Below are positions 7,706 through 17,969 of a stretch of DNA of 17,975 nt, piece after piece. Under the pieces are notes generated by a model. It made no database searches, was not told the origin of the DNA, and worked only from the letters and a program-made list of their open reading frames with translations. Position 1 is the first letter of the stretch. Each line of letters opens with the position of its first letter. This DNA comes from Globomyces pollinis-pini. Taxonomy: Eukaryota; Chytridiomycota; Chytridiomycetes; Rhizophydiales; Globomycetaceae. A program made the translations under genes and the position numbers. Location of the stretch: positions 1-17,975 of the forward strand of contig MU621425.1 of the NCBI GenBank assembly GCA_025399215.1, in the 5' to 3' direction.

Positions 7706-10700
7706 ATGTCCAAGGGTAAGATAGACCGAAGATTGTCACCCTTAAATCCATATTCAGCAGAAGATGGGTTAGGTATTGTGAATTTTGTAACTCTAGAAGA
7801 CCCTTCTGATATGGGTATTTTCAATCCTATTTTAACTATTAAAGGTATTTTAAAAACAAACACTCACATTAAGGTTAATTTAATAAGTCATTAAAGTCTT
7901 TAGATATGCTGGATTCAAATTCGATGCGCAGAAACTTGTTTTATGCGGAGTTAGAATCAGAAACAGCAGAGCATCAATTCACAAACAAAAAGTATTGGGT
8001 TAGATTGCAATTAAACGCTTAGAGTTGGATCATTGCCGGAATTGCCTTTTTGGTCAACAGAAGGTGTGTCAATTGTCTATCTGATAAATCATTTACCAAA
8101 CATTTCTTTTTCAATGTATTTTTAATTATTAAAAGGTATGGGATCTCCAGTCAAGCATGAATCAAGATTAGAGCAACTAGCATCTTTAATGACAAATCGT
8201 GATATTTCCCTGTATACCTTGGCTGTTGAGAATCATCGACGATTGGCAAATGCAAATATTGATAAACCAATCGCTATATGGCATGACTGGTATGAAGGTA
8301 TGAAATGAATATTCACGTTCAAAGGTATTGAATCGCGAACCACACAAGATAGTTTACCAAGCGCAACTGACGGGTCACCACGGCTACAAACAGATCCTTT
8401 CGTGAGACCTCCTTCGCGGTACTATCGATTGATTTTAATACAAGTAGTGGTCGATCCATAATGTCGCCCATTATTTCACCATTTCCTGTCCCGTCCACTA
8501 GATCACCTAGTCCCGGGTTTGTATTAGATGATGATGGAATGGAATCTGATAATAGCATGTCATCTAATTCTTTCAGATTCATGTCTATTCCGAAAGCTAA
8601 CGCAGGTACATTAATGCAATAGTACTAAATTTTTCTGCAGGCAGATTAAGGAAACGACTTTCAATTACCACATCAAATACCCATTCCACCAGACTAAATT
8701 CCCCGGCTTCATTAACTCCTGAAGATCAATCAAATACCCAAAATAACATTGAGGCCAGCAACGCCACTAAAGTCGTTCGAAGCCATAGTGATGGAGACTT
8801 ATCTGACTATTTGAAAGGATTTTCCGAATTAAAAAGAAATCTTCAGACGGCCCAAGCTACATGCAATCAAGAAATTAGACGTATTCTAGACGAATTACAG
8901 GATCATGTTCAGAAATCAACCCAATTAGTATTTTTCAATGTTTTCATAAAATTAGCAAACAGCTTTTGACATGGAAAATGAAAGTGTTTCAAGTCGTCGA
9001 GACTCAGACGATGTAACCAAAAATTTGAATAATTTTTTTAGTTATCGTTAATTGACTATTCAAGCGTTATCGGATTAGACTATATGGAGTTACACCCTGA
9101 CCCAAAAGTTGTACCAGGTATTATTTTAATATCTTTTATATACCAGTCAACACATTTGAGGATTATATAGGAAATTTTCAAAGAAGGGGGTCACAATTAT
9201 CCAAGGATGGTGTAAAGGTTTTATCGCCACCAAAGTCCAAGATCGCATCAAGTAAAACAGCTGAACCAGATGTAATGTTGAATCGCAAACTTGCAACTAA
9301 GGTGCCAGTCAACCCTCTCATACCCGAAAATCTCAAACCCACACCAGTACCTCGTATTTCTGTGGATGGTAGCAGCCCTCAGAAAGGCTCCCCATTAAAG
9401 ATCAGCGACGGTGCCAAAATTGCAAAAAACAGAATTGAGATGATCAAATTATTGGACTCATCAAAGGATGTTGGAAAACAAAAATCTGACACTACTAAAA
9501 TAACTAATGATGATAACCTAGAGCAAGAAAAGATGAAAACATCTCATTTTATGACATCTTTATTGTCTGTTATATCTATAGCACAGAGTGTATTAGATCT
9601 GTCTTTAACCGCACTGATGGCACCAAATACATGTCAAACTATAATTTCTCGAATTCAAAAATTACAAAGTAGTTGGAGTATGAACCCTGATTGGCAATTA
9701 CAGGAATTGGTAGTACGACTTTTAATCGCATTTGCAAGTGTTGCTCGTTTGATGGAGCATTTTGAAGAAGATTTGAGAACATGGGCGTACATGTTTAGTG
9801 AGCAAGGGCATCCAAAGAATGTAACTCAACGTCGATCTAGTCAATTTAATACCAAATTCACCACGGGCTCACCCCTACCCTTTGCAAAACGTTCTTCGAT
9901 GGCTTCCAATGTCGAATCGAGTGATATGGCGGATGGTGAAGACTCTATCTACGATTCGGATAGCCACGAGAGTCCTCAACGAAAGCAGCATGTAAATTTG
10001 ACAAAACTGCGACACATAAATCATTCGAAGAGACTGAAGCGGCCTTCCATTGCTGATTCTCAATTAGAAAACCGATGGTCGTTCAATTCTTTTCGAGCTG
10101 CTGTTGATGAAGAACAAAATCTAAACGTACTACTTGAAGTTGCTCGAGATGGCACGATCACCTATGCATCTCCTGCGGTGAAAAAAGTTTTCCAGTATTC
10201 TCAGAATGAAGTGGTGGGTGCCAACCCCATTCCATTTCTGGTTGAACCCAATGTACTTGTTACGTCTGCTAATATGGCCCTGTCCCAAGAGAAACCATCA
10301 CTGGAGATTTGCTTTATGGCGAAAAGAGCTGATGGTCGACTTATTAAGATTGAAGGAAAAGGCATTGTGAATATTGACTCACAAACGAGACAAATTAAAA
10401 GCAGTGTTTGGATAACCAAACCAGTGAAAGTATCAAGAGCTGATGATAGTCCATTATTGCTACCAGTAAGTTAGTTGTACTAGTTAATGTTTAGATGAAA
10501 CAGCCCGCACAGCTGTCTTTACATAGTCCATTGATGTTACCTGCACAGTTAGACTCAGATGAAGATTCACAACCCTTGCCTGATTTATTAAATAACGAAT
10601 TGATACCCAATGTTGATATGGCATTTTGCAATATTTGCGAAAGATCAGTCCCAGCTATTCATTTCTCAAATCACATGACATCATGTTTAAAGATTCACAA

Positions 10701-13700
10701 AACGGAAATGGATTTGGTACTTTTAAACGATGAAATCAAAGTCATTAAAGCTAGTTGTGAAGATCAAGTAGGGGTGATAAATGAAGAAGTGAGTATGATT
10801 AAACAGGAAGCAGATATTGGCAATATAAAGCAACAGTTTTTAAAGCATTTAATGAAGTTGGCGGACTACGGTACTAAAGTTCTAAAGGTTTTGGATCAGA
10901 TGCTGGCTATTCGAAACCCTAGACAGTTTGATAATCGTCTGGTTTTAAAGGAGGAAATATCACAATGTGAAGCACTTTTTTGGGATCCAACGATTTGTGT
11001 AGATTTCTTCCCTGTTGTAGATGAGAATAACTCTTCAGAAACAATGGATACAGTAGTTGATGAAGGTGTTATAGCTATTGGGGTCGGTTTACAGAATATT
11101 GGAAAATCAATCCAAGACTTGATTGACAAGAAAAAACTATACATGAAAAGAATGCAAGATGATTCTTTCGAATATCAGGATTGTTTACAGTTGGAACAAC
11201 AACTTGTACTCGAAATTGGGGTCCAAACTCAAGCATTAGCTCAATCGAATGAAAAAGAATCAAACGATTCCGATTTCGAATTGAAAGAGGTTGGGGGAGT
11301 GTTTGTTAAAATTCCTTCAATAATGAACTTGAAATCAGAAAAACCGTTTACAAGTAACCGTAAATATTCAGATGGAGATTCCAATGGATTTGACGATGCT
11401 TCAGTTCAGTCTTCTGATTCCGACTTACCAGCTATTTCTAGAAAGTTCAACAAACATAAATCCTTAAGAATTAAAACCAATAATAACAATAATGATGATG
11501 CACCACTCCCAAGATCAACTTCACTTAGAAATCCACGAATGGTGGTTGGGATGGACAAATCTTTTGAAATTGAAACAATTGTAGGCTCACCTATTGTAGC
11601 ATCCCCACTTAGTAACAATTTTCGCCGGTTAAGTTGTATGAGCGGTGGAGGTTTATCAGCTGCACCACTCTCACATAGTTCTGCCTCCAGTTTGATTGCA
11701 GGCAGTACTACTTCTCTATCCCCCGCTCCACTAGCACCTTCCATCAAAGATTATGAAATCATCAAACCAATCTCAAAAGGAGCATTTGGTTCTGTTTTTT
11801 TGGCGAAAAAGAAAATTACAGGTCAATATCATGCAATTAAGGTGTTGAAAAAAGCAGATATGGTTGCCAAAAATCAAGTGACAAACATCAAATCAGAGCG
11901 AACTATTTTAACTCAAATCGATTCACCCTTTGTGGTAAAACTGTTTTCCACATTTCAAAGTCGCAATCACATTTATTTGGTTATGGAATATCTAAATGGA
12001 GGAGATTGTGCGGCATTGATTAAGTCTATGGGTCAATTAGACGAAGCTTGGGCAAAGCAGTATGTTACAGAAATGATCCAAGGGTTAGAATTTTTACATT
12101 ATAGGGATATTGTTCATCGGTAAGAGAAGGACATTCGGATGCTAACATTGATCTAGAGATTTAAAACCAGACAACATGTTGATTGACTCAAATGGCCATG
12201 TTAAATTGACTGACTTTGGATTATCTCGAGTAGGATTTTTAGGCAGACGGGCAATAGGGGTTGGAGATGTTGCGGCAACACCCGCGAAGTCATTACCACC
12301 CGCATCACCGCAGATATCAGAAACAGGAAGCAATAGCTCTGCATTTCCTTTTACCAACATGCATTTGGGACCATTAAAAAATGTTTTAGGGAGAAGAGAA
12401 TCTGTTGCTAGTATTAGTTCTAACGATTCTTTCGTATTCGGCAGCAGAATAGGTGATAAATTAGAAGAGCGGAACTCACAGAAGAAATTGGTTGGCACCC
12501 CAGACTATCTGGCACCAGAGAGTATCCTAGGTTTGGGTCAAGGGACCAGCGTCGATTGGGTAAATAATTAGTTGCATCTAATATTTTATAGTGGGCTGCT
12601 GGTGTAATATTATATGAATTTTTATATGGAATTCCACCGTTCAATGCTTCAACACCATCTCAAGTTTTTGAAAATATTTTAATGAGAAAAATCGATTGGT
12701 TTGAGGATGATGTAGAAATTTCACCAGAGGCGAGAATTCTAATGGAGAAACTTATGTGTCCGGACATTGAAACTCGACTCGGTGCTAAAGGCGCAGGGGA
12801 AGTGAAAGCAATGTCTTGGTTCCAGGGTACAGACTGGAATCATCTACTAGATCAGAAAGTGTATTTTGTTCCCACCGTTAAAAATATCGAAGATACAGAT
12901 TATTTTGATACCAGAGGAGTGCAGAAAGGCAATTTATCCGATTCAGATGAGAATGATAAAAAATTAGTTGAAGTAGATTCTGGAAACACATCTCCCAATA
13001 ATACTGACAATGCAGATTTTGGCGAAGCGGTTCTAAAAAATTTACCACTGCTGGAGAGGGCAAATCAACAAATTATGACAAAAATCAAATCAGAGTTTCC
13101 TGAAGGAGAGCAATGGATGCAAAAACGAAGGGATTCTCTACCAGTCAATTATTTAGGACTTCATCCAAACTCCGAATTTACTCATAGTCCACTCCCTGGC
13201 TCTACTCCTTTAGCAGCAACTCCAATACCTATACCTAATAGAACAATGAGTCCTAATCCCAATCCAACGAAGTTTTCAGCAAATATGTGGCTGTCTAGAA
13301 GGAGAGAATCTCTACCTGCTAATGCGATTGCGTTACCCTCTAACCCTGTCACAATACCTAGCACGACTAATAGGAAAAAATCTTCACCATCAGTTAGTTC
13401 GTCATTGCCAACCTCAATTGTTATACCATCAAATTTTATTGAAGAAGATGATTCTAATAATGAAACACCTTCTGTACCACCTAACGTACTGAAAACGCGA
13501 AATGATAAGTTCAAGGATCGATCTCCGTTAAGAAATTCACAAATATACCTGAATAATGCAAAACAGACATTATTCAGTCAGCAAAAATCACGAGAAAGTC
13601 TCACTGATGGTAAACCAAATGATTACTCTGCGGATCTCAATGAAAATTCGTTTATGTTCCTAGTCCCAAACTTGGAAAGGCCATTGGATGTGCTTATAGT

Positions 13701-14061
13701 AGATGGAAACCCCGTAAGTGCAAAAATAATGGAGACAGTATTGGTAAACATCGGATGCCGTTGTATAAAAGTTAAAAACGGTGCGGAAGCGTTGCAATGT
13801 GTGATGGGCGATGTACATTTTGATGTCATTTTCACTGATATCAAAATGCCAATTAGTAAGACTGACGCATACTAACTTTTAGTGAATGGATTAGATATGT
13901 CTCGAATGATCAAAACAACTAGCAACGTTAACTCTAATACTCCTATTATAGCCATTAGTTCTGTTGATTGCAAAGAGCAGTTTTATGATTATGTGCTTGT
14001 AAAACCTGTACTTCGTAGTAGTGTTTTGGTAGCATTAACAACTGTTAATGTCCTAAAATAA
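7706..14061 (+). CDS. rim15-like: Rim15-like kinase (PAS, zinc finger, AGC kinase, receiver)
   Basis: Exons: 7706-7844, 7904-7991, 8023-8063, 8136-8297, 8325-8418, 8448-8605, 8641-8927, 8956-9012, 9042-9117, 9147-10465, 10495-12119, 12157-12559, 12592-13855, 13883-14061; 1963 aa. Order: a conserved N-terminal and helical region; PAS about 693-795; CCHC zinc finger Cys852, Cys855, His867, Cys871; a coil-prone region; kinase from 1226 with GAFGSV loop, Lys1256, HRD Asp1350, DFG Asp1368, APE Glu1470; AGC tail; receiver about 1848-1963 with phospho-acceptor Asp1899 and Lys1945. About 80 extra residues split DFG from APE, as in Rim15 and Greatwall kinases. The receiver has DG for the usual DD (1854-1855) and a shortened end. 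Fungal Rim15 acts below TORC1 and protein kinase A and phosphorylates endosulfines to inhibit PP2A at entry into quiescence. Linker motifs RRDSLP (Ser1665) and RRRESLP (Ser1723) fit PKA sites. The first three exons are the least certain. Confidence 0.88.
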
Positions 14062-14062
14062 A
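14057..14062 (+). terminator. Poly(A) signal overlapping the kinase stop codon
   Basis: AATAAA at 14057-14062 contains the TAA stop (14059-14061) of the Rim15-like gene. No other close AATAAA serves this gene, so the 3' UTR would be extremely short if this signal is used. Confidence 0.35.
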
Positions 14063-14193
14063 ATAAGTTGTAAAGAATTATTGTTTGATCTTGACTTCTA
14101 TTTTTGAGATATTAAATTGCTGGTGTTCTGCTGTCAAGCCCATGTGATTTATTGGACACCTGCGAAGTATGAATATGATAGCGGGCGGAATGG

Positions 14194-16662
14194 ATGCATT
14201 TTTTGATTAACGGTATGTACATACTTGTGGACAAACATGGATGTGTTGTGAGTATCGAAAACAAACAGCACATATTATTTTTTAGGTCTAAAACAAATCA
14301 TGGAATGGAAGGAAGAAAAGTCAGTCACTTCATTAAATGAGATACTACAAAAAGATTTTGTTTGTATGTTGGTATATGATCAGGTAACTATTTCGAACTT
14401 CTAACCACGTCAGGTAAACGATTCGCGGTCTAAAACAAGATATTTCCGTAAATATTGCATTGAATGCTAAACGCTTAGAAATTTAAATTCTGGAATCACA
14501 AATCTGATGCTCGAACTCGGTCTTTCTACAATCTCCGTCAAACTTGAGTTATACAATGTTAGTGATACCAATGAACTCACTGTTAGAAACGATTCGTATC
14601 TCAATGCGCATCATCGTGTCCATTTTTTCAATGCTTTCACAAAAATGAACCGTATCTAAATCCTCTGCCACGAACAGGTTTGATTGATCTACAAAATCTT
14701 TGCTATGGGTATATAATTATTAGCGCTTAAAAGTTTAGTTATATTGCAAAAGTATCAACAGTTCAATACACTGACACTGGAGAGTCATATTTATCAGCTA
14801 TTGCAAACAACAAAAGTACCCTAGTATATTATTACACCAGACAGAATGAAATGCATTATAGCAATGTGATAAACTTACAATTATATGCTCTCGCGTATAT
14901 TCAGATACGTTTTGTGATTGTTAACGTTAAAAAATTCCTCCAAATCGTATAATTGATCAAGATTGATAAATTAGGATTCTCCCGACATTCTGCATCTCAA
15001 GAATTATCCGGGAATGGCATTTTTTCAAGATGGTGAGCTGGTCTTCAACAATATGAAAAATGCATTCCAATTATACCAATTTTTGCAGAAAATGTATCCC
15101 CTTGTAAAACCAGTAGGACGAACGAGTGATATAAAACATTTTATGAACCAGAAAGAACTAAATGAAGCGGGTTATCAACCTTTAAAAGATTTGGTACAGG
15201 ATGACGGTATAATACTCTAAACCTAATTCGTAAAGACATCTCTGAAAGTTCAAATATAAATCAAAATAATGACGAATTTGATTTAAGTGTCGCATTAAAG
15301 CTAACCAAGGCGTATAAACCCGAATCCAATGATAAGGACACAAAGAGTGGAAGAACTTCTTCAGCCTCAGGTAGAAGGAAAAGCGTGTTCGCGAAGAATG
15401 AAAATAGTGGGCCTGAATCCTCCAAAGCTAACAATAGACGACGAAGTAGCATAGCCGTACCTGAAAATCATAGTAGCAGAAGACCAAGTGTTGTACCACA
15501 AACATCATTGTTAAAAGAGAATTCTGCAGAAGGGAATCCAGCTGAATGCTTCATCGAAAACCAAAACCAATCTCGTAGATCTAGCATTCAAATTCAATCT
15601 CGACGACAAAGTTTTCAAACAACTCAATCTCGACGACAAAGCAATGCTATTGGCTTAGAAATTGGTTCAAAAATAATTGATGAAAGCATTATTGAATATT
15701 CTAGCAACTTCAGAAGGACTAGCGTTTCTTCAAAAGGTAATCAATTTACCAAACTGAAGTTGGAATTAGTGACTATGGAAACACCTGAGTTGGGACAGGT
15801 GCCTAAACCTCTATTAAATAACATGGTTGAAGAACCAATTTCTGAAGAAACAACTGAATTGATCAACTATGATAAGAATTCATTTGTTAAAAAACAGTCG
15901 ATTGCGCAACGCTTATCAAATACAACTGGGATCGTTTATGAAGCAGACCAACAAGATAATCAAAATGAACAACAAGTAAGACACAACTCATTATCGGATC
16001 ATAAACAGACTGCAGAAGTTAAAGATAATTTCGATACGTCCAATGAAACACGAGAGAACAACGTGAGTTTACAAAAGGGCCAGTCTGTTAATTTAAACAA
16101 GCCAAAGAGTATATCACAAAAAGAACCCGAAGTATATAGACAGAAAGGACAAGAAGGAAGTTCTTCCGTAAGAAACCTCTTAGAGTCTAAAACACAAACT
16201 TCAAAAATAGATGTTTCAGACGACTCTATTTTAAAGGCGAAGTTGCTTTCATTTGGGAAGGTTCAGTCTTCCGTTATTTCGAATGCCACCAACACACTCA
16301 CATACATTGACAAAAGAATAGTAATTGCTACTCCGGTTCCTTCACAAATTGCTAGTTTGGTAGAGAGCCCTAAAAAAAAGACAAACCAACGATCTGTAAA
16401 AGATATTATTTGGGAATCTAATCAATTATCTAAAGAACGGAAAAAGCTGTTTGCCAAAAGCAAGCGACCATCTTCAGCACGTTATTCAAGTCAAAGTCGC
16501 AAAATGTGCGCCAAATCAGACAATTTTATAAAGCAGCATTCTGGCAATGCTGTTCAGCTATCATCCCCAAGTTTGATGATCCAAAATGTTAAAATCACGG
16601 AAAAGGTTGAACCCCGGCCCAAGCGGATAGTATCTGCTCCGTCTCGGAGGACAATAATTTGA
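14194..16662 (+). CDS. Thioredoxin-like fold protein with RRxS-rich tail
   Basis: Proposed exons: 14194-14212, 14286-14383, 14414-14427, 14479-14651, 14678-14708, 14739-14946, 14975-15206, 15236-16662; 733 aa. Residues about 125-230 read as a thioredoxin fold: strand LVYYY (140-144), then QNEMHYSNV where CxxC should be, strand FVIVNV, and YPGMAFFQDGEL (192-203) with the cis-Pro (193) before the last strands. The redox cysteines are absent, so a binding rather than redox role is likely. Residues about 15-105 may be a second, weaker copy of the fold. The tail (about 260-733) is disordered, Ser/Arg/Gln/Asn-rich, with seven RRxS sites at about 305-421; RPSSAR and SAPSRR near the end recall flagellar and cytoskeletal proteins. 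The start and third exon (14 nt, with a poor GTCTAA donor) are doubtful; an 8-nt exon 14444-14451 is an in-frame alternative. Exact family not recognised. Confidence 0.65.
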
Positions 16663-16836
16663 TGTAGTATACACAAATTTTTGAATCGTATCATTTATTT
16701 TTCTTGTGGTTAAATATAAACATCATATGATTCAATCGTTGAGCTTCACACTCTATTGACTTCTTATGTTTCACAATAAGTGATCATAGTAACCAAAATA
16801 AGATATAAAACAAATAAATTTCAACAATTATATTGC
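16663..16836. other. Overlapping 3' regions of two convergent genes
   Basis: AT-rich 174-bp gap between two stop codons on opposite strands. Possible poly(A) signals are AATAAA at 16813-16818 on the plus strand and at 16694-16699 on the minus strand. Each lies near the far end of the gap, so the two transcripts would overlap tail to tail. Confidence 0.3.
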
Positions 16837-17378
16837 TTAGTTGAAATTCAATATTTCAACTGTCTGTAATCGACGCGAATTAAATCCGTCCTCATCACGT
16901 TTACCTACAGCCAATACAATTGAATTGGGTCCATTTAAATCTATATCATAATTCAGACCATTCGTTGCCTTAACTGGATACTCGAATTCAACTACTGTGT
17001 AGAACTGCTTATCTTCTATGATTTTCTAACCAAAATTAGTCTATAATTATATTTTACTGATACTTTGGCATTCTTGATAGCATCTAGTTCATTCTTTTGG
17101 GGTTGTTCATCATCATTGGAGATGTAGTAATTCCCAATAGAGTACTCCGATGTTCCTTCAATATAAGCCAAAACCATGTCCATATCATTCATTTCTCCAT
17201 CTGGTTGGATTCCAAATCCCACCCAATCTTTTGAACTTTCTGCTAATGCTCGCACTGATATTATTACATGTGATTTATCTTCGGTAAGTTCATACTGTAA
17301 CCGAATGGAATCGTCTTTAATTTGGTGAATGATTGCATAAACGTAACAGACAAAGAATGCCAATAGCGATAGATTCAT
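16837..17378 (-). CDS. Small secreted single-DOMON protein
   Basis: Two exons read on the minus strand, 17378-17058 and 17025-16837, with a 32-nt intron (17057-17026); 169 aa. The signal peptide is MNLSLLAFFVCYVYA, followed directly by one DOMON domain filling the rest: WVGFG at 52-56, GEMNDMDMV around the conserved candidate heme Met63, FEYPV after the intron, and VLAVGKRD near the end. No membrane segment or b561 part follows. The intron lies at the same place as the introns in both DOMON domains of the protein at 1799-3645. Where those two have a His near the C-terminal end, this one has Arg-Arg (FNSRRL), so normal heme ligation is doubtful. It might be a soluble partner of the membrane DOMON protein, or bind another ligand. 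Confidence 0.8.
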
Positions 17379-17577
17379 TAGAAAATTGTATTAAAAAAGT
17401 TCTGTACGTGGATGAAATAACAATTTGTAAACAAAAGCCCCAACTAAACCTTGCATTATGTTGTTCATCTCGAAATGAAGAAAACAGTAATATTAATATT
17501 CCAAGCATCATTTATGATAAAAACGCGCAAAAAAACAATGGTTCACAAGCAATATGCCCAACATTTTCGTTGGTATT
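17379..17577. other. Short intergenic gap, likely promoter of the small DOMON gene
   Basis: About 200 bp between the aldehyde dehydrogenase stop and the DOMON start, both on the minus strand. It must contain the DOMON promoter. A plus-strand frame across it (17333-17611) shows no domain and overlaps both genes, so I do not call it. Confidence 0.35.
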
Positions 17578-17582
17578 TTATT
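17577..17582 (-). terminator. Poly(A) signal overlapping the dehydrogenase stop codon
   Basis: AATAAA on the minus strand (TTTATT at 17577-17582) includes the TAA stop at 17580-17578, the same arrangement as in the Rim15-like gene. Confidence 0.35.
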
Positions 17583-17969
17583 CGATATTGATCAAAACAC
17601 TTTTCACTTGAGTGTATTCTTGAATAGCATATTCACCACCATCACGACCATAACCCGACTCTTTATAACCACCAAATGGCATCTGTTCGTCGAATACATT
17701 ATAGCAGTTAATCCAAACCGTTCCGGCGTCTAAAGCGTTGGACACTTTCATAGCTGTTGTCAAACTTGTGGTATGAACAGCGGCAGCCAAACCATAATTG
17801 GAATCATTTGCACGATCAATGACTTCTTGTGTTGTTTTGAATTTTAGCTACAATAATCAATTAACCGTTTTTGATCTTACTGCACATACCACTGGCCCAA
17901 ACACTTCCTTACTAACAACAGGATTAGAATCATCTACATTTGTTATGACAGTTGGAGACATATAATATC
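17578..17969 (-). CDS. Aldehyde dehydrogenase, C-terminal part (partial)
   Basis: Two minus-strand exons are in view, 17969-17881 and 17847-17578, separated by a 33-nt intron (17880-17848). The 6 bases to the window edge are the end of another intron (acceptor tttaag). The visible about 119 residues are the C-terminal part of an NAD(P)-dependent aldehyde dehydrogenase: a GYYMSPTV strand, then KEVFGPVV, whose Glu contacts the cofactor ribose in this superfamily, then [13 protein letters not shown], then [19 protein letters not shown] near the oligomerisation end. The motifs fit the ALDH1/2 type, which oxidises aldehydes to acids in cytosol or mitochondria. The catalytic Cys and the cofactor-binding Rossmann part lie outside the window, so activity cannot be judged. 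Confidence 0.9.

Noticed and set aside
7904..8063. Alternative reading frame in the second and third kinase exons, via an acceptor at 7889 giving a peptide with [15 protein letters not shown]
   Set aside because: It is open, but it leads away from the frame of the following exons ([16 protein letters not shown]), whereas the chosen path joins smoothly; still the least secure part of the model.
8408..8425. Fourth copy of the hairpin motif (CCTTCGCGGTAC)
   Set aside because: Only a partial loop match, in coding sequence and across an exon-intron border, without complementary arms.
11406..11747. 113-codon minus-strand frame
   Set aside because: Lies inside the kinase gene's exon opposite Ser/Pro-rich coding sequence; no family features. 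The minus-strand frames at 12142-12498 and 13182-13514 are likewise shadows.
9275..12123. Two or more separate genes in place of one kinase gene
   Set aside because: The breaks at 10466-10494, 12120-12156 and 12560-12591 are GT-AG introns that restore frame exactly, two of them within conserved kinase motifs (HRD and VDWW).
14888..14901. Hairpin-like motif GCTCTCGCGTAT
   Set aside because: Lies in an exon of the thioredoxin-like gene, lacks the core GGTAG and pairing arms.
17333..17611. 92-codon plus-strand frame
   Set aside because: Overlaps the 5' end of the DOMON gene and the 3' end of the dehydrogenase; no domain or signal.
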